Source of the DNA: Pseudodonghicola flavimaris
GTDB lineage: Bacteria > Pseudomonadota > Alphaproteobacteria > Rhodobacterales > Rhodobacteraceae
Direction: 5' to 3'
Length of the DNA stretch: 64,000 nucleotides
Assembly: GCF_030164425.1 (NCBI RefSeq)
Contig: NZ_JASNJD010000003.1
Location: 124,001-188,000 of the forward strand
In this document: positions 17,553 to 27,658 of the stretch, one piece after another
Layout of the letters: the number at the start of each line of letters is the position of its first letter
Numbering within the stretch: the stretch's first letter is position 1
Position numbers and translations under genes: made by a program
Notes under the pieces: model-generated
What the model saw: only the letters and a program-made list of their open reading frames with translations
What the model was told of the DNA's origin: nothing
Database searches by the model: none

Positions 17553-18315
17553 CACTGTCGCAGCCCCGCTGCGGGCGCATCTTCAGGCCGGCGGTACGGT
17601 CGAGCTGTTCTGGTTCTCGCTCGGCTCCCCCGCCATGGTGGAGATGAGCGCGACCGCCCGGCCGCAGGCGATCATGATCGACGCCCAGCACGGGCTGTGG
17701 ACCCGCGAGGGGCTGGAAAACGTTGCTGGCCTGATGCAGGGCCGGGTGCCGCTGATGGTGCGCACCGCCGACGCCAGCCATACCGCCGCGGCCACCGCGC
17801 TGGATGCCGGTGCCGTCGGTGTGCTGGCACCGCTGATCGAAACCGCGGCGGAGGCCCGTGCCTTCGTCGATGCCAGCCGCTATCCGCCTCAGGGGCGGCG
17901 ATCAGGCGGCGGGGTACGGCCACTGATGGGGGATTTCGCGCGGTATTACAGCGATGCGCTGGAACAGACCGTGGTCGGTGTGATGGTAGAGACCGCCGCC
18001 GGGCTGGAGAATATCGAGGAGATCGCCGCCGTGCCGGGGATCGACCTGATCTTTATCGGCACCGGCGATCTGGCGATTTCGATGGGCGAGTTCCCGGTGC
18101 CCGGCCCCGCCTATGAGGCGGCGATCCAACGCGTGCGCCAGGTCTGCGCCGCCGCCGGCGTGCCCTGCGGCCTGTTCAGCGCCGATGCCGCCGACGCGCG
18201 CCGCCGCACTGCCGAAGGTTTCGCCGTGACCGTCAGCGCCAATGACATCGCCCTGGTCACCAAGGGGTTCGCCGCCGCCGCGCCGGAGCACGCGGGGGAC
18301 AGCGAAACCGGTTAA
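17545..18315 (+). CDS. HpcH/HpaI-family class II aldolase
   Basis: From the ATG at 17545 the protein has 256 residues (MTDTVAAPLRAHLQAGG). It is a phosphoenolpyruvate/pyruvate TIM barrel: IMIDAQHGLW carries the catalytic His region, GVMVETAAGLENIEEIAAVPGIDLIFIGTGDLAISMG carries the metal-binding Glu and Asp. Members reversibly cleave 4-hydroxy-2-oxo acids to pyruvate and an aldehyde, or act as citrate-lyase-like enzymes. The usual RG(x)GG-type arginine motif appears as QGRRSGGGVRP. The start overlaps the GntR stop (ATGACTGA). It would supply the final C-C cleavage in the pathway proposed for this region. Confidence 0.87.
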   Translation: MTDTVAAPLRAHLQAGGTVELFWFSLGSPAMVEMSATARPQAIMIDAQHGLWTREGLENVAGLMQGRVPLMVRTADASHTAAATALDAGAVGVLAPLIETAAEARAFVDASRYPPQGRRSGGGVRPLMGDFARYYSDALEQTVVGVMVETAAGLENIEEIAAVPGIDLIFIGTGDLAISMGEFPVPGPAYEAAIQRVRQVCAAAGVPCGLFSADAADARRRTAEGFAVTVSANDIALVTKGFAAAAPEHAGDSETG

Positions 18316-18581
18316 CCAGCGCATCGCCACCACCGAGAATACCGCTCTCCGCCGCCGCCCCGGCGCCGGCGGGGAGCGACCAGCCCCACCGTCCACGGCC
18401 GACGGCCCTGCCCCCGATGCCTGGGGGTGACGCCCCAACGGCGCGACGACATCCGATTATTGGCCCGATGTCGAAATATTCCAACACCGCAATGCATTTA
18501 ATAGGTGAAGTCTTTCATTTCCGAATCACTTTGCCATCAGATTTCCGAATTCCCCAAAACCGAATGACGTTAGCTCCGGAT

Positions 18582-18600
18582 CAGACGATATTTTCGTCTG
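18582..18600 (+). terminator. Hairpin, possible terminator of the GntR-aldolase transcript
   Basis: CAGACGA (18582-18588) pairs perfectly with TCGTCTG (18594-18600) around TATTT and is followed by TCTTTG. It lies about 270 bp after the aldolase stop, so it may instead belong to an independent small transcript. Confidence 0.35.
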
Positions 18601-18640
18601 TCTTTGCCCCAATTCTTCGATTTCTTGAAGCTTAGGCCTT

Positions 18641-18677
18641 GCATCAGCTTCAGGTTGATGCGTAACCATAAGGTTAC
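18641..18677. promoter_or_regulatory. Two adjacent perfect hairpins/palindromes
   Basis: GCATCA...TGATGC (18641-18646/18656-18661) is followed at once by GTAACCATAAGGTTAC (18662-18677), a 16-bp sequence with 6-bp perfect arms. The second could be an operator or a stable RNA stem-loop. No neighbouring gene explains it. Confidence 0.35.
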
Positions 18678-18814
18678 CGATCTAGCACCCAAGGTACGGG
18701 CGCCGGACATATGCCCCAGCCCCCCCAGGGCCTTGCGATCGGGTCACCCCCATCCTCCCATGGCCGGAGGCCGGTCCAGGAGGACACGGCAAGCTGGCCC
18801 TTTCGCTTTAGATA

Positions 18815-18826
18815 CATAACGTTATG
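18815..18826. promoter_or_regulatory. Palindromic operator of the TetR gene
   Basis: CATAACGTTATG is a perfect 12-bp palindrome ending 18 bp before the GTG start of the TetR gene, with partly symmetric flanks. The position is typical of TetR autoregulation. Confidence 0.55.
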
Positions 18827-18844
18827 CACTTAAGGGAGCTGAGT

Positions 18845-19480
18845 GTGACCGCCAAACGCAGAAGCCAATCCGAACGCACCGAGCATACGCGGGGCGCCCT
18901 GATCCATGCGACGGTCGACGTTCTCAGGGAACACGGCATGCAGGGGGCGACCGTTCAGGCGATCTGCAAGCGGGCGCGGGTGACCACCGGCGCCATTCAG
19001 CACCACTTCGGGTCCAAGACCGGATTGATTGCAGAGGTGGTGCGCACGCTCTGCGCCCCGTTTCTGGCGGAACTGCCGCCCGACCCGACCCTGCACAATA
19101 ATCTGGAGGCCCGGCTGGATGCTCTTGTTGCGCACTATTGGGCAATTTATCGCGACGACAATTATTTCGCGATGTCCGAAGTTGCCCTGGCCGCGCGCAC
19201 CGATCCCGACCTGATGCAACTGATCCACGATTTCCGCGAACAGCAGCTGTCGATCCTCCGCCGGTCGCTGGCCGAGCAGTTTCCCGACCTGGACATCTGC
19301 ACCGATCAGATGGTCGAAAGCGTGCAATGCATGCTGGACTACATGCGCGGCTATGCGCTGCGCCGGCGCTATTACACCCATGTCACGCAGGAGCAACTGG
19401 ACGATGAGACCGCGCTGGATCATGCCCGCATGATCCTGTCGAGCGGCCTGATGCGCCCGCAGGCGCAGGCGTCAGATTAG
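18845..19480 (+). CDS. TetR/AcrR-family regulator (BetI-like)
   Basis: From the GTG at 18845 the protein has 211 residues. The DNA-binding domain is clear (TRGALIHATVDVLREHGMQGATVQAICKRARVTTGAIQHHFGSKTGLIAEVV). The rest is the helical ligand domain. I prefer GTG 18845 to the in-frame ATG at 18824, because AAGGGAG sits at 18831-18837 with a normal spacing and because the ATG lies inside the palindrome at 18815-18826. No co-directional target gene is adjacent, so its regulon is probably elsewhere or in the AT-rich region upstream. Confidence 0.85.
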   Translation: MTAKRRSQSERTEHTRGALIHATVDVLREHGMQGATVQAICKRARVTTGAIQHHFGSKTGLIAEVVRTLCAPFLAELPPDPTLHNNLEARLDALVAHYWAIYRDDNYFAMSEVALAARTDPDLMQLIHDFREQQLSILRRSLAEQFPDLDICTDQMVESVQCMLDYMRGYALRRRYYTHVTQEQLDDETALDHARMILSSGLMRPQAQASD

Positions 19481-19510
19481 CCGCACCGCCGTCCGCCCCC
19501 ATCCCGAACA

Positions 19511-19545
19511 AAAACGCCCGGAGGATCGCATCCCCCGGGCGTTTT
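19511..19545. terminator. Bidirectional rho-independent terminator
   Basis: AAAACGCCCGG (19511-19521) pairs with CCGGGCGTTTT (19535-19545), an 11-bp stem with a 13-base loop and A/T tails on both sides. It sits between the convergent ends of the TetR gene and icd. Confidence 0.85.
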
Positions 19546-19587
19546 CGTTCGTGTCGGCCCCGGCGCTGGCGCCGAGGCATCAAGCCG

Positions 19588-21801
19588 TCAGCAGATGATG
19601 GCGTTCAGCGTCGCGCTCGGACGCATCGCGGCGGCCTTCTTCTCGACGCTGGGCATGTAGTAGCCGCCGATATCGGCCGGCTTGCCCTGCGCCGCGGCCA
19701 GATCGGCCAGGATGGTGGTTTCCTTCTCGACCAGCTCCTTGGCGATCGGCGCGAAATGAGCGGCCAGGTCGGCATCTTCGGTCTGCGCCGCCAGCGCCTC
19801 GGCCCAGTAGCGGGCGAACCAGTAGTGGCTGTCGCGGTTGTCCGGCTCACCCACCTTGCGCGAGGGCGAACGGTTGTCGTCCAGGATGCCCTGGGTGGCG
19901 ACCTCGGCGGCGGCGCCCAGCACACCGGCCTTGGCGTTGCCCTTCACATCGGCCAGGAAGTTCAGCGATTCGCTCAGTGCGCAGAACTCTCCCATCGAAT
20001 CCCAGCGCAGGTGATCCTCTTCCAGGAACTGCTGCACGTGTTTCGGGGCAGAGCCGCCGGCGCCGGTCTCGAACAGGCCGCCACCGTTCATCAGCTTGAC
20101 GATCGACAGCATCTTGGCCGAGGTGCCCAGCTCCAGGATCGGGAACAGGTCGGTCAGATAGTCGCGCAGCACGTTGCCGGTGATGGCGATGCTGTCGTTG
20201 CCCGCGGTGATGGTCTCCAGCGAGGCGCGGGTGGCTTCGCGCGGCGCCATGATCTCGAACTTGTCGGCCACGCCGGCCGCTTCCAGCGCCGGTTTGACGT
20301 ATTTGATCAGCTCGGCATCATGGCCGCGGTTCTCGTCCAGCCAGAAGATCGCCTGATAGCCGGTCAGCCGCTGACGGTCGATCGCCAGCTGGATCCAGTT
20401 CTCGATCGGCGCCTTCTTGGCAGTGCAGGCGCGCCAGATGTCGCCGGCCTCGACGTCGAGCGAATGCAGCACGTCGCCATTGGCCAGGACGATGCGGATG
20501 GCGCCATCGGCAGTCGCCTCGAAAGTGGTCGGGTGCGAGCCGTATTCCTCGGCCTTCTGGGCCATCAGGCCGACGTTCTGAACGGTGCCGGCGGTGGCCG
20601 GGTTCAGCGCGCCGTTCTGCTTGAAGAACTCGATCGCCTCGTCATAGACCGGGGCGTAGCAGTTGTCGGGGATGACGCAGTTGGTGTCGGCCTCATTGCC
20701 GTCCGGTCCCCAGCCCTTGCCGCCCGCACGGATCAGCGCCGGCATCGAGGCGTCGATGATCACATCCGACGGCACATGCAGGTTGGTGATGCCCTTGTCG
20801 GAGTTCACCATATACATGCCGGGACGCTCGGCCACGCAGGCCTCGACCGCCGCCATGATCTCGGCGTTATCCTTCACCCGCTCCAGCACATCGCCCATGC
20901 CGGAATTCGGGTTGACGCCCAGGGCTTTCATCTGATCGCCGAATTGCTCGAACACCGGGGCCAGCCAGGCCTTGACCGCATGGCCGAAGATGATCGGGTC
21001 GGAGACCTTCATCATCGTTGCCTTCATGTGCAGCGAGAACAGGATGCCGTCGGCCTTGGTCGCCTCGATCTGCTCGGCCAGGAAGGCGTCGAGCGCCTTG
21101 GCCGACATGAAGGTCGCGTCTACGACTTCGCCTTCCAGCAGGGTCCAGCCGTCCTTCAGAACGGTGGTGGTGCCGTCCTTGGCGACGAATTCGATCTTGG
21201 CAGGACCGGCCTGATCGGCGCTCAGCGTGGCGGACACTTCATTGGCATAGAAGTCATTGCCGGCCATCGACGCCACATGCGTCTTGCTGTCGGAGGCCCA
21301 TTTGCCCATCCGGTGCGGGTTCTTCTGGGCGTAGTTCTTCACTGCCTTGGCGGCGCGGCGGTCCGAGTTGCCTTCGCGCAGGACCGGGTTCACCGCCGAG
21401 CCCTTGATCGCGTCATAGCGGGCGCGGATCGCCTTTTCCTCGTCGGTCTTGGGCTCTTCCGGGTAATCCGGCAGCGCATAGCCCTTGGCCTGCAGTTCCT
21501 TGATCGCGGCGGTCAGCTGCGGCACTGAGGCGGAGATGTTCGGCAGCTTGATGACGTTGGCATCGGCGGTCTTCACCAGTTCGCCCAGCTCTGCCAGATC
21601 GTCGGACTGGCGCTGCGCTTCGGTCAGAGCCTCCGGGAAGGTGGCGATGATACGCCCGGCAAGCGAGATATCCTTGGTACCCACGGTGATTCCGGCGGCG
21701 CCGGCAAAGCTGCGGATGATCGGCAGCAGCGAGGCGCTGGCCAGTTCCGGCGCTTCGTCTACGATGGTATACACAATATCGGGCTTGAAAGTGTCTGCCA
21801 T
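19588..21801 (-). CDS. icd: Monomeric NADP-dependent isocitrate dehydrogenase
   Basis: The 737-residue protein is the large single-chain isocitrate dehydrogenase (IDH-II), not the 45-kDa dimer type. Characteristic segments are [106 protein letters not shown] and [15 protein letters not shown]. It converts isocitrate to 2-oxoglutarate and CO2 with NADP in the TCA cycle. I place the start at the ATG of [14 protein letters not shown] (21801), preceded by a purine-rich segment; a frame extending to 21864 adds only low-complexity residues. The convergent terminator at 19511-19545 ends the gene. Confidence 0.95.
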   Translation of the reverse strand: MADTFKPDIVYTIVDEAPELASASLLPIIRSFAGAAGITVGTKDISLAGRIIATFPEALTEAQRQSDDLAELGELVKTADANVIKLPNISASVPQLTAAIKELQAKGYALPDYPEEPKTDEEKAIRARYDAIKGSAVNPVLREGNSDRRAAKAVKNYAQKNPHRMGKWASDSKTHVASMAGNDFYANEVSATLSADQAGPAKIEFVAKDGTTTVLKDGWTLLEGEVVDATFMSAKALDAFLAEQIEATKADGILFSLHMKATMMKVSDPIIFGHAVKAWLAPVFEQFGDQMKALGVNPNSGMGDVLERVKDNAEIMAAVEACVAERPGMYMVNSDKGITNLHVPSDVIIDASMPALIRAGGKGWGPDGNEADTNCVIPDNCYAPVYDEAIEFFKQNGALNPATAGTVQNVGLMAQKAEEYGSHPTTFEATADGAIRIVLANGDVLHSLDVEAGDIWRACTAKKAPIENWIQLAIDRQRLTGYQAIFWLDENRGHDAELIKYVKPALEAAGVADKFEIMAPREATRASLETITAGNDSIAITGNVLRDYLTDLFPILELGTSAKMLSIVKLMNGGGLFETGAGGSAPKHVQQFLEEDHLRWDSMGEFCALSESLNFLADVKGNAKAGVLGAAAEVATQGILDDNRSPSRKVGEPDNRDSHYWFARYWAEALAAQTEDADLAAHFAPIAKELVEKETTILADLAAAQGKPADIGGYYMPSVEKKAAAMRPSATLNAIIC

Positions 21802-22164
21802 GGTTCTCGTCCCTTTTCTGCCTTGCTGATGGCGTGAGATCTGATCGTGTGAAACGCGCGGCACTGCGCGCGGCGGCCAAAATGATGCGGGACCGCCCCA
21901 ATGCGACGCACCAGACAGGTGCCTCGCGGCGGCGGCTGCGTTTCAAGCCCCCTGTAGAACAGTGCGCGCAGGTAATCAATCGACACAGCGGGCGCAATTT
22001 GCCCCAGTTCGCGCAAACATGGGCCCGATGGGCGGTCTGCCGCCCGATTGCTGGGCGCTGACGCCCTCGGTGATCAAGCTTTCGCCGCTGCCCGGGCGCC
22101 CTCTTGGCAGGCCGGCCAAACCACGGCTAAGAAGACCTCCCGAATATCCTGAAAGGAGTCGTCC
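21802..22164. promoter_or_regulatory. Divergent promoter region between icd and tex
   Basis: This 363-bp stretch contains the promoters of icd (leftward) and tex (rightward). It includes GC-rich inverted repeats around 22024-22064 (GGGCGGTCTGCCGCCC and a following GGGCGCTGACGCCC), which may be RNA stem-loops in the tex leader. I see no open reading frame worth calling. Confidence 0.5.
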
Positions 22165-24519
22165 TTGGACACTGCGCCCCAGACCGCCGGTCAGACCGCC
22201 GCCCGCATCGCCCGCACCATCGCGACCGAGATCGGCGCCCGGCCCGATCAGGTCGGCGCCGCGGTCAAGCTGCTGGATGAGGGCGCCACCGTCCCCTTCG
22301 TCGCGCGCTACCGCAAGGAGGTGACCGGTGGCCTCGACGACACCCAGTTGCGCACCCTGTCGGACCGCCTCTCCTATCTGCGCGAGATGGAGGCGCGGCG
22401 CGAGACGATCCTGAACTCGATCAAGGATCAGGGCAAGCTGACCGAGGATCTGGCGAAATCCATCGGCCTGGCCGAGACCAAAGCGCAGCTTGAGGACATC
22501 TATCTGCCCTACAAGCCCAAGCGCCGCACCAAGGCGATGATCGCGCGCGAAAACGGGCTGGAGCCGCTGGCCGAGGCGATCCTCGCCGACCGCGCCGCCG
22601 ATCCAGAGGCGCTGGCCCAGGGCTTCGTGACCGAGGCGGTGCCGACAACCAAGGACGCGCTGAACGGCGCCCGCGACATCATCGCCGAGGGGCTGACCGA
22701 GAACGCCCAGCTTCTGGGCGACCTGCGCGCCTTCATGCAGGCGGAGGCGCGGCTGACCGCCAAGGTGATCGAAGGCCAGGAACAGGCCGGCGCCAAATTC
22801 TCCGATTATTTCGACCATGCAGAGCTGTGGTCCAAGGTGCCCTCGCACCGGGCGCTGGCGATGCTGCGCGCCCAGAAGGAAGGCGTGGTGACGCTGGATA
22901 TCGCCCCCGACCCGGAGACCGGCGCCGACCGGGCAGAGGCCATGGTCGCCTCCTACCTCGGGACCAAGACCGACGGCGCCGGCGATCAATGGCTGCGCAA
23001 GATCGCCGGCTGGACCTGGCGGGTGAAACTCAGCCTGACCATGATGGTCGATCTGATGGGCGATCTGCGCGCCCGGGCGCAGGAAGAGGCGATCGCCGTC
23101 TTCGCCCGCAACCTAAAGGACCTGCTGTTCGCGGCGCCCGCCGGCGCGCGGCCCACGCTGGGGCTCGATCCCGGCATCCGCACCGGCGTCAAGGCGGCGG
23201 TGGTCGATGCCACCGGCAAGCTGGTGGCGACCGACACGCTCTATCCGTTCCAGCCGAAGAACGACGTGCGCGGCGCCCAGGCGGCGATCATGGGGCTGAT
23301 CGCCAAGCATGGGGTCGAGCTGATCGCCATCGGCAACGGCACCGCCAGCCGCGAAACCGAAAAGCTGGTGACCGAGACCCTGGCCCTGCTGCCCTCGGGC
23401 GTGCAGAAACCCACCAAGGTGGTGGTGAGCGAGGCCGGCGCTTCGGTCTATTCCGCCTCGGAACTGGCGGCGCGGGAATTTCCCGATCTGGATGTGTCCC
23501 TGCGCGGCGCGGTGTCGATCGCCCGCCGGTTGCAGGATCCGCTGGCCGAGCTGGTCAAGATCGAACCGAAATCCATCGGCGTCGGCCAGTACCAGCACGA
23601 TGTCGATCAGCACAGGCTGGGCAAGTCGCTGGAGGCGGTGATCGAGGATGTGGTGAACGCCGTCGGCGTCGACCTGAACACCGCCTCGGCGCCGCTCCTG
23701 GCGCATGTCTCCGGTCTCGGGCCCGGGTTGGCCGAGGCGGTGGTGACCCATCGCGACATCAATGGCGCCTTCACCTCGCGCAAGGAACTTCTGAAAGTCG
23801 CCCGTCTGGGTCCGCGCGCCTTTGAGCAATGCGCCGGCTTCCTGCGCATCCGCGACGGCTCCGAGCCGCTCGACGCCTCCTCCGTTCACCCGGAGGCCTA
23901 TGACGTCGCCCGCCGCATCGTGCAGGCCTGCGGCCGCGACATCCGCCAGATCATGGGCAGTGACGGCGCGCTCAGGGGGCTCCGGGCCGAGCAATTCGTC
24001 GACGATCACTTCGGCCTGCCCACCGTGCGCGACATCTTCGCCGAACTGGAAAAGCCCGGCCGCGACCCGCGCCCCAGCTTCAAGACGGCGACCTTCACCG
24101 ACGGGGTCGAGGAAATCACCGACCTGCGCCCCGGCATGGTGCTGGAAGGCACGGTGACCAACGTGGCCGCCTTCGGCGCCTTCGTCGATATCGGTGTGCA
24201 TCAGGACGGGCTGGTCCACGTCAGCCAGCTGGCCGACCGCTTCGTCAAGGACCCGCATGAGGTGGTGAAGGCAGGTCAGGTGGTCAAGGTCACCGTGGTG
24301 GAGGTCGACGTGCCCCGCAAACGCATCGGCCTGACCATGCGCAAGGACGGCGGCGCCAGCGCGCGTGAAGATCGGGGCGCCCGCGGCGCCGGCAAGGATC
24401 GCCCCCGCGTCGGCGGCCCCAAGGGCAAACCGCGCGGCCAGATGTCCGCAGGGCCCAAGGGCGGCAGCCAGACCGGTGCGCTGGGGGCGGCCCTGCAGGA
24501 CGCCTTCCGGAAGAAGTGA
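22165..24519 (+). CDS. tex: Tex-family S1 RNA-binding protein
   Basis: The 784-residue protein has the full Tex order. The N-terminal helical part includes [30 protein letters not shown], and then comes [25 protein letters not shown]. The YqgF/RNase-H-like domain has [20 protein letters not shown] and [15 protein letters not shown]. The helix-hairpin-helix part contains [27 protein letters not shown]. The C-terminal S1 domain has [37 protein letters not shown]. The tail is basic and glycine-rich. Tex binds nucleic acid and is linked to transcription; its precise task is unsettled. The start is a TTG at 22165, supported by AAAGGAG at 22152-22158 with 6 bases of spacing. Confidence 0.95.
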   Translation: MDTAPQTAGQTAARIARTIATEIGARPDQVGAAVKLLDEGATVPFVARYRKEVTGGLDDTQLRTLSDRLSYLREMEARRETILNSIKDQGKLTEDLAKSIGLAETKAQLEDIYLPYKPKRRTKAMIARENGLEPLAEAILADRAADPEALAQGFVTEAVPTTKDALNGARDIIAEGLTENAQLLGDLRAFMQAEARLTAKVIEGQEQAGAKFSDYFDHAELWSKVPSHRALAMLRAQKEGVVTLDIAPDPETGADRAEAMVASYLGTKTDGAGDQWLRKIAGWTWRVKLSLTMMVDLMGDLRARAQEEAIAVFARNLKDLLFAAPAGARPTLGLDPGIRTGVKAAVVDATGKLVATDTLYPFQPKNDVRGAQAAIMGLIAKHGVELIAIGNGTASRETEKLVTETLALLPSGVQKPTKVVVSEAGASVYSASELAAREFPDLDVSLRGAVSIARRLQDPLAELVKIEPKSIGVGQYQHDVDQHRLGKSLEAVIEDVVNAVGVDLNTASAPLLAHVSGLGPGLAEAVVTHRDINGAFTSRKELLKVARLGPRAFEQCAGFLRIRDGSEPLDASSVHPEAYDVARRIVQACGRDIRQIMGSDGALRGLRAEQFVDDHFGLPTVRDIFAELEKPGRDPRPSFKTATFTDGVEEITDLRPGMVLEGTVTNVAAFGAFVDIGVHQDGLVHVSQLADRFVKDPHEVVKAGQVVKVTVVEVDVPRKRIGLTMRKDGGASAREDRGARGAGKDRPRVGGPKGKPRGQMSAGPKGGSQTGALGAALQDAFRKK

Positions 24520-24586
24520 TCTGAAACGATGCGCCACCCGGGCTCTGTCCCGGGCGGCGCCGCCTGACCGGATCGGAACGGGCGGC
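24520..24586. other. Short intergenic region with a CCCGGG stem
   Basis: CCCGGG (24537-24542) and CCCGGG (24549-24554) could form a small stem between the convergent tex and cueR genes. There is no T run, so I do not call it a proven terminator. Confidence 0.3.
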
Positions 24587-24994
24587 TCAGCCCTTGCAGC
24601 AGTCCGCCTCTCCCGCCCCCAGATCCTCCAGGATCGGGCAATCGGGCCGGTCGTCGCCGGCGCAGCAGGACACCAGATGTGCCAGCGTCGCCCGCATCCC
24701 CTGCAGCTGCGCGATCTTGTCGTCGATCCGGTGCAGGTGATCCTCGGCGATCCGCTTGACCTGGGCGCTCTCGCGGCTCTCGTCCTGATAAAGCGCCATC
24801 AGGCTGCGGCAGTCCTCGATGGTGAACCCCAACGCCCGCGCCCGGCCCAGAAAGGCCAGCCTGTGCAAATCGCTGTCGCCGAAGCTGCGATAGCCGTTGG
24901 CACTGCGTTTCGGCCGGATCAGACCGATATCCTCGTAATAGCGGATGGTTTTCGCCGGCAGCCCCGACAGCCGCGCCACATCACCGATATTCAT
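24587..24994 (-). CDS. cueR: Copper-responsive MerR-family activator CueR/HmrR
   Basis: The 135-residue protein starts MNIGDVARLSGLPAKTIRYYEDIGLIRPKRSANGYRSF, the MerR winged helix. The metal-binding loop near the C-terminus is CAGDDRPDCPILEDL, matching the two cysteines and spacing of Cu(I)-sensing CueR. A cysteine-rich tail (EADCCKG) follows. CueR distorts promoters with a long spacer and activates copA and copper chaperone genes. Here it lies downstream of copA, 13 bases after its stop, and two promoters with the CueR pattern lie between copA and copZ. An upstream in-frame extension into copA is not conserved. Confidence 0.92.
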   Translation of the reverse strand: MNIGDVARLSGLPAKTIRYYEDIGLIRPKRSANGYRSFGDSDLHRLAFLGRARALGFTIEDCRSLMALYQDESRESAQVKRIAEDHLHRIDDKIAQLQGMRATLAHLVSCCAGDDRPDCPILEDLGAGEADCCKG

Positions 24995-25007
24995 TGACCG
25001 ATCTCCT

Positions 25008-27497
25008 TCATTCCGCCGCGGCCAGCCGCGGCTGGCCTGCCGCCACGGCGCTGCGGGCCTCTTCCAGCACCGGCCGGATCCGCCGCAGCCGCAGCGCATT
25101 CGACAACACGAAGACCGAGGACAGCGCCATCGCCCCGGCCGCCAGCATCGGCGACAGCAACAGCCCGAAGGCCGGATAGAGCACCCCCGCCGCCACCGGG
25201 ATCAGCGCGGTGTTATAGCCGAAGGCCCAGAACAGGTTCTCGCGGATATTGCGCATCACCGCCCGCGACACCGCGACCGCGTTCACCACGCCCCTCAGAT
25301 CGCCCGACATCAGCACCACATCCGCCGATTCGATGGCCACGTCGGTGCCGGTGCCGATGGCGATGCCGACATCGGCATGGGCCAGCGCCGGCGCGTCGTT
25401 GATGCCGTCGCCGACGAAGGCCAGACCGCCCTCGCCTCGCAGATCGTCCAGCGCGGCGACCTTGCCCTCGGGCAGCACCCCCGCGATCACCCGGTCGATG
25501 CCGACCTCGCGGGCGATGGCCTCGGCCGTTTCCAGCTTGTCGCCGGTGATCATCGCCACCTGCAGCCCCATGCCATGCAGCGCGGCAATCGCCTCGGCGC
25601 TGCTGGGTTTGACCGGGTCGGACACGGCGATCACCGCCGCGATCCGCCCGTCGATGGCCGCATAGAGCGCGGTGCGCCCGGCGGCCGCCAGCCGTGCCTC
25701 CTCCCCCGCGAGGGGGGCGATCTCCACCCCCTCGCGCGCCATCAGCCGGTCGGCGCCCACCAGCACCTCGTGCCCCGCGACCCGGGCCCGCACGCCATAA
25801 CCGGTGAAGGAGGTGAACGCGCCCGCCTCCGCCAGCGATCCCCCCGCCGCCCGCACGATGGCCTCGGCGATGGGATGTTCAGAGCGCGCCTCGACCGCCG
25901 CGACCAGCGCCAGCACCTCGGCCCGGTCGAACCCCTCGGCCAGCACCAGATCGGTCAGCTCGGGCCGGCCCGCCGTGACAGTGCCGGTCTTGTCCAGCGC
26001 CACGACGGAAACGCCCGAGAGCTGCTGCAGCGCATCGCCCTTGCGGAACAGCACCCCCAGTTCGGCCGCGCGCCCGGTACCCACCATGATCGAGGTCGGC
26101 GTCGCCAACCCCATGGCGCAGGGGCAGGCGATGATCAGCACCGAGACCCCCGCGACCAGGGCCAGCGTCAGATCCGCGCCTAAGGCGAGCCAGATCAGCA
26201 CCGTCGCCAGCGCCGCGCCCATCACCGCCGGCACGAACCACAGCGTGATCCGGTCGACCAGCCCCTGAATCGGCAGCTTGGCGCCCTGCGCCTGCTCCAC
26301 CATGCGGATGATCTGGGCCAGCACCGTCTCGGCCCCGACCCGGGTGGCGCGAAAGCGGAAACTGCCCTGTCCGTTCACCGTGCCACCGGTCACCGCATCG
26401 CCCGGGGCCTTGGCCACCGGCAGCGGCTCGCCGGTGATCATGCTCTCATCGACATGGCTGTCGCCCTCGGTCACCGTCCCATCGACGGCAATCCGCTCTC
26501 CCGGGCGCACCAGCAGGATATCGCCGGCACGGATCGCGTCGATGGCGACCTCCTCCGGCACGCCGTCGCGCAGGACCGTCGCGCTCTGCGGCCTCAGCCC
26601 CAAGAGCTTGCGGATCGCCGCGCCGGTACGCCCCTTGGCCCGCGCCTCCAACACCCGGCCGATCAGGATCAGCACCACGATCACCGCCGCCGCCTCGAAA
26701 TAGACCGCGCGCACCCCGGCGGGCAGAACCCCCGGCAGGAAGGTCGCCACCACCGAATAGAGATAGGCCGCGCCGGTCCCCACCGCGACCAGGCTGTTCA
26801 TGTCCGGCCCACCGCGCAGCAGTGCCGGCACCCCCTTGGCATAGAACATCCGGCCCGGCCCGATCAGCACCACGCTGGTCAGCAGGAATTGCAGCATCCA
26901 GCTGGTCTGCTGGCCGACGGTCGCCATCACCCAGTGATGAAACGCCGGCACCAGATGCCCACCCATCTCGATCACGAAGACCGGCAGCGCGAAGGCGGCG
27001 GCAAACACCGCCCGCCGGGCCAGCACCTGCGCCTCCGCCTCCTTGCGGGCGCCGCGATCCTCCTCTGCCCCGGCCTGCGCGATGGTGGCCGGATAGCCGA
27101 TGCGGGCCGCCGCGGCGATCATCTCCTCCGGGCTCACCGCCGCTTCGAGATAGATCACCCGGGCGGTCTCGGCGGCGAGGTTCACATTGACCTCCAGCAC
27201 GCCGGGCAGCGCCGACAGCACCCGGTCGACCCGCCCGACACAGGAGGCGCAGGACATCGAGGCGACATTCAAAACCACCTCGGCCCGCCGCGCCGGAAAC
27301 CCCATCTTGTCGAGCTTGGCCACCACCGCCTCCAACCGCCCCACGGCGTCCAGATCCATCTGCGCGCGCTCGCTGGCCAGGTTGACTGAGACGTCGCTGA
27401 CCCCTTCCAGCCCGCTCAGCCCCCGCGTCACCCGCGCCACGCAGGACGCGCAGGACATGCCCTCCACGGACATCTGAATATGCTGCGATACGGTCAT
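25008..27497 (-). CDS. copA: Cu(+)-exporting P-type ATPase CopA
   Basis: The 829-residue protein is a P1B-1 ATPase with two N-terminal heavy-metal domains, each with an MSCASC motif (near residues 14-19 and 78-83). The membrane ion path has CPCAM. The phosphorylation site is [13 protein letters not shown], the nucleotide domain has [10 protein letters not shown], the hinge is [24 protein letters not shown], and the last helices carry the GYN and [16 protein letters not shown] residues of copper exporters. It pumps Cu(+) from cytoplasm to periplasm. A GGAGG ribosome-binding site precedes the ATG. It is transcribed leftward with cueR and divergently from copZ. Confidence 0.96.
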   Translation of the reverse strand: MTVSQHIQMSVEGMSCASCVARVTRGLSGLEGVSDVSVNLASERAQMDLDAVGRLEAVVAKLDKMGFPARRAEVVLNVASMSCASCVGRVDRVLSALPGVLEVNVNLAAETARVIYLEAAVSPEEMIAAAARIGYPATIAQAGAEEDRGARKEAEAQVLARRAVFAAAFALPVFVIEMGGHLVPAFHHWVMATVGQQTSWMLQFLLTSVVLIGPGRMFYAKGVPALLRGGPDMNSLVAVGTGAAYLYSVVATFLPGVLPAGVRAVYFEAAAVIVVLILIGRVLEARAKGRTGAAIRKLLGLRPQSATVLRDGVPEEVAIDAIRAGDILLVRPGERIAVDGTVTEGDSHVDESMITGEPLPVAKAPGDAVTGGTVNGQGSFRFRATRVGAETVLAQIIRMVEQAQGAKLPIQGLVDRITLWFVPAVMGAALATVLIWLALGADLTLALVAGVSVLIIACPCAMGLATPTSIMVGTGRAAELGVLFRKGDALQQLSGVSVVALDKTGTVTAGRPELTDLVLAEGFDRAEVLALVAAVEARSEHPIAEAIVRAAGGSLAEAGAFTSFTGYGVRARVAGHEVLVGADRLMAREGVEIAPLAGEEARLAAAGRTALYAAIDGRIAAVIAVSDPVKPSSAEAIAALHGMGLQVAMITGDKLETAEAIAREVGIDRVIAGVLPEGKVAALDDLRGEGGLAFVGDGINDAPALAHADVGIAIGTGTDVAIESADVVLMSGDLRGVVNAVAVSRAVMRNIRENLFWAFGYNTALIPVAAGVLYPAFGLLLSPMLAAGAMALSSVFVLSNALRLRRIRPVLEEARSAVAAGQPRLAAAE

Positions 27498-27529
27498 GTT
27501 CTTCGCCTCCGGTCTTTCGGTTGCCCCTC

Positions 27530-27559
27530 AGATAAGGTTTCCAGCCGCTGGAAGGTCAA
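27530..27559 (-). promoter_or_regulatory. CueR-type promoter of copA
   Basis: On the minus strand TTGACC (-35, 27554-27559) is followed by the palindrome TTCCAGCGGCTGGAA (27539-27553) and a -10-like TTATCT (27530-27535). The 18-19 bp spacer with an inverted repeat between the two boxes is the diagnostic layout for MerR/CueR activation. Confidence 0.85.
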
Positions 27560-27598
27560 GGGGCAGAAAAAATTTGCCGCCCCACCGCGCCGCCCCCC

Positions 27599-27629
27599 TT
27601 GACCTTCCAGCGATGGAAGCCCCCAGATC
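27599..27629 (+). promoter_or_regulatory. CueR-type promoter of copZ
   Basis: TTGACC (27599-27604) is followed by TTCCAGCGATGGAA (27605-27618), and a weak -10-like CAGATC starts 19 bp after the -35 box. It shares the CTTGACCTTCCAGCG core with the copA promoter on the other strand. A CAGGAG ribosome-binding site for copZ follows at 27645-27650. Confidence 0.8.
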
Positions 27630-27658
27630 GGCGCAATACCCGAACAGGAGACCGCACC

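Larger units (their letters stand above)
18316..18844. other. 529-bp gene-free region with an AT-rich structured island
   Basis: No convincing gene is present. From roughly 18470 to 18690 the base composition is clearly more AT-rich than its surroundings. This island holds three perfect small hairpins: 18582-18600 (CAGACGA/TCGTCTG), 18641-18661 (GCATCA/TGATGC) and 18662-18677 (GTAACC-ATAA-GGTTAC). It may hold a small RNA, an untranslated region, or the remnant of something foreign. Confidence 0.5.

Noticed and set aside
18417-18635. Short open frame in the AT-rich region between the aldolase and TetR genes
   Set aside because: It has no ribosome-binding site, no recognisable motif and an unusual composition; the hairpins are a better explanation for this stretch.
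22024-22064. Riboswitch or attenuator upstream of tex
   Set aside because: Two GC-rich inverted repeats are present, but they match no riboswitch core that I know and could be chance in a GC-rich leader.
24537-24554. Terminator after tex
   Set aside because: A 6-bp CCCGGG stem is present but no T run follows on either strand, so I list it only as a feature of the gap.
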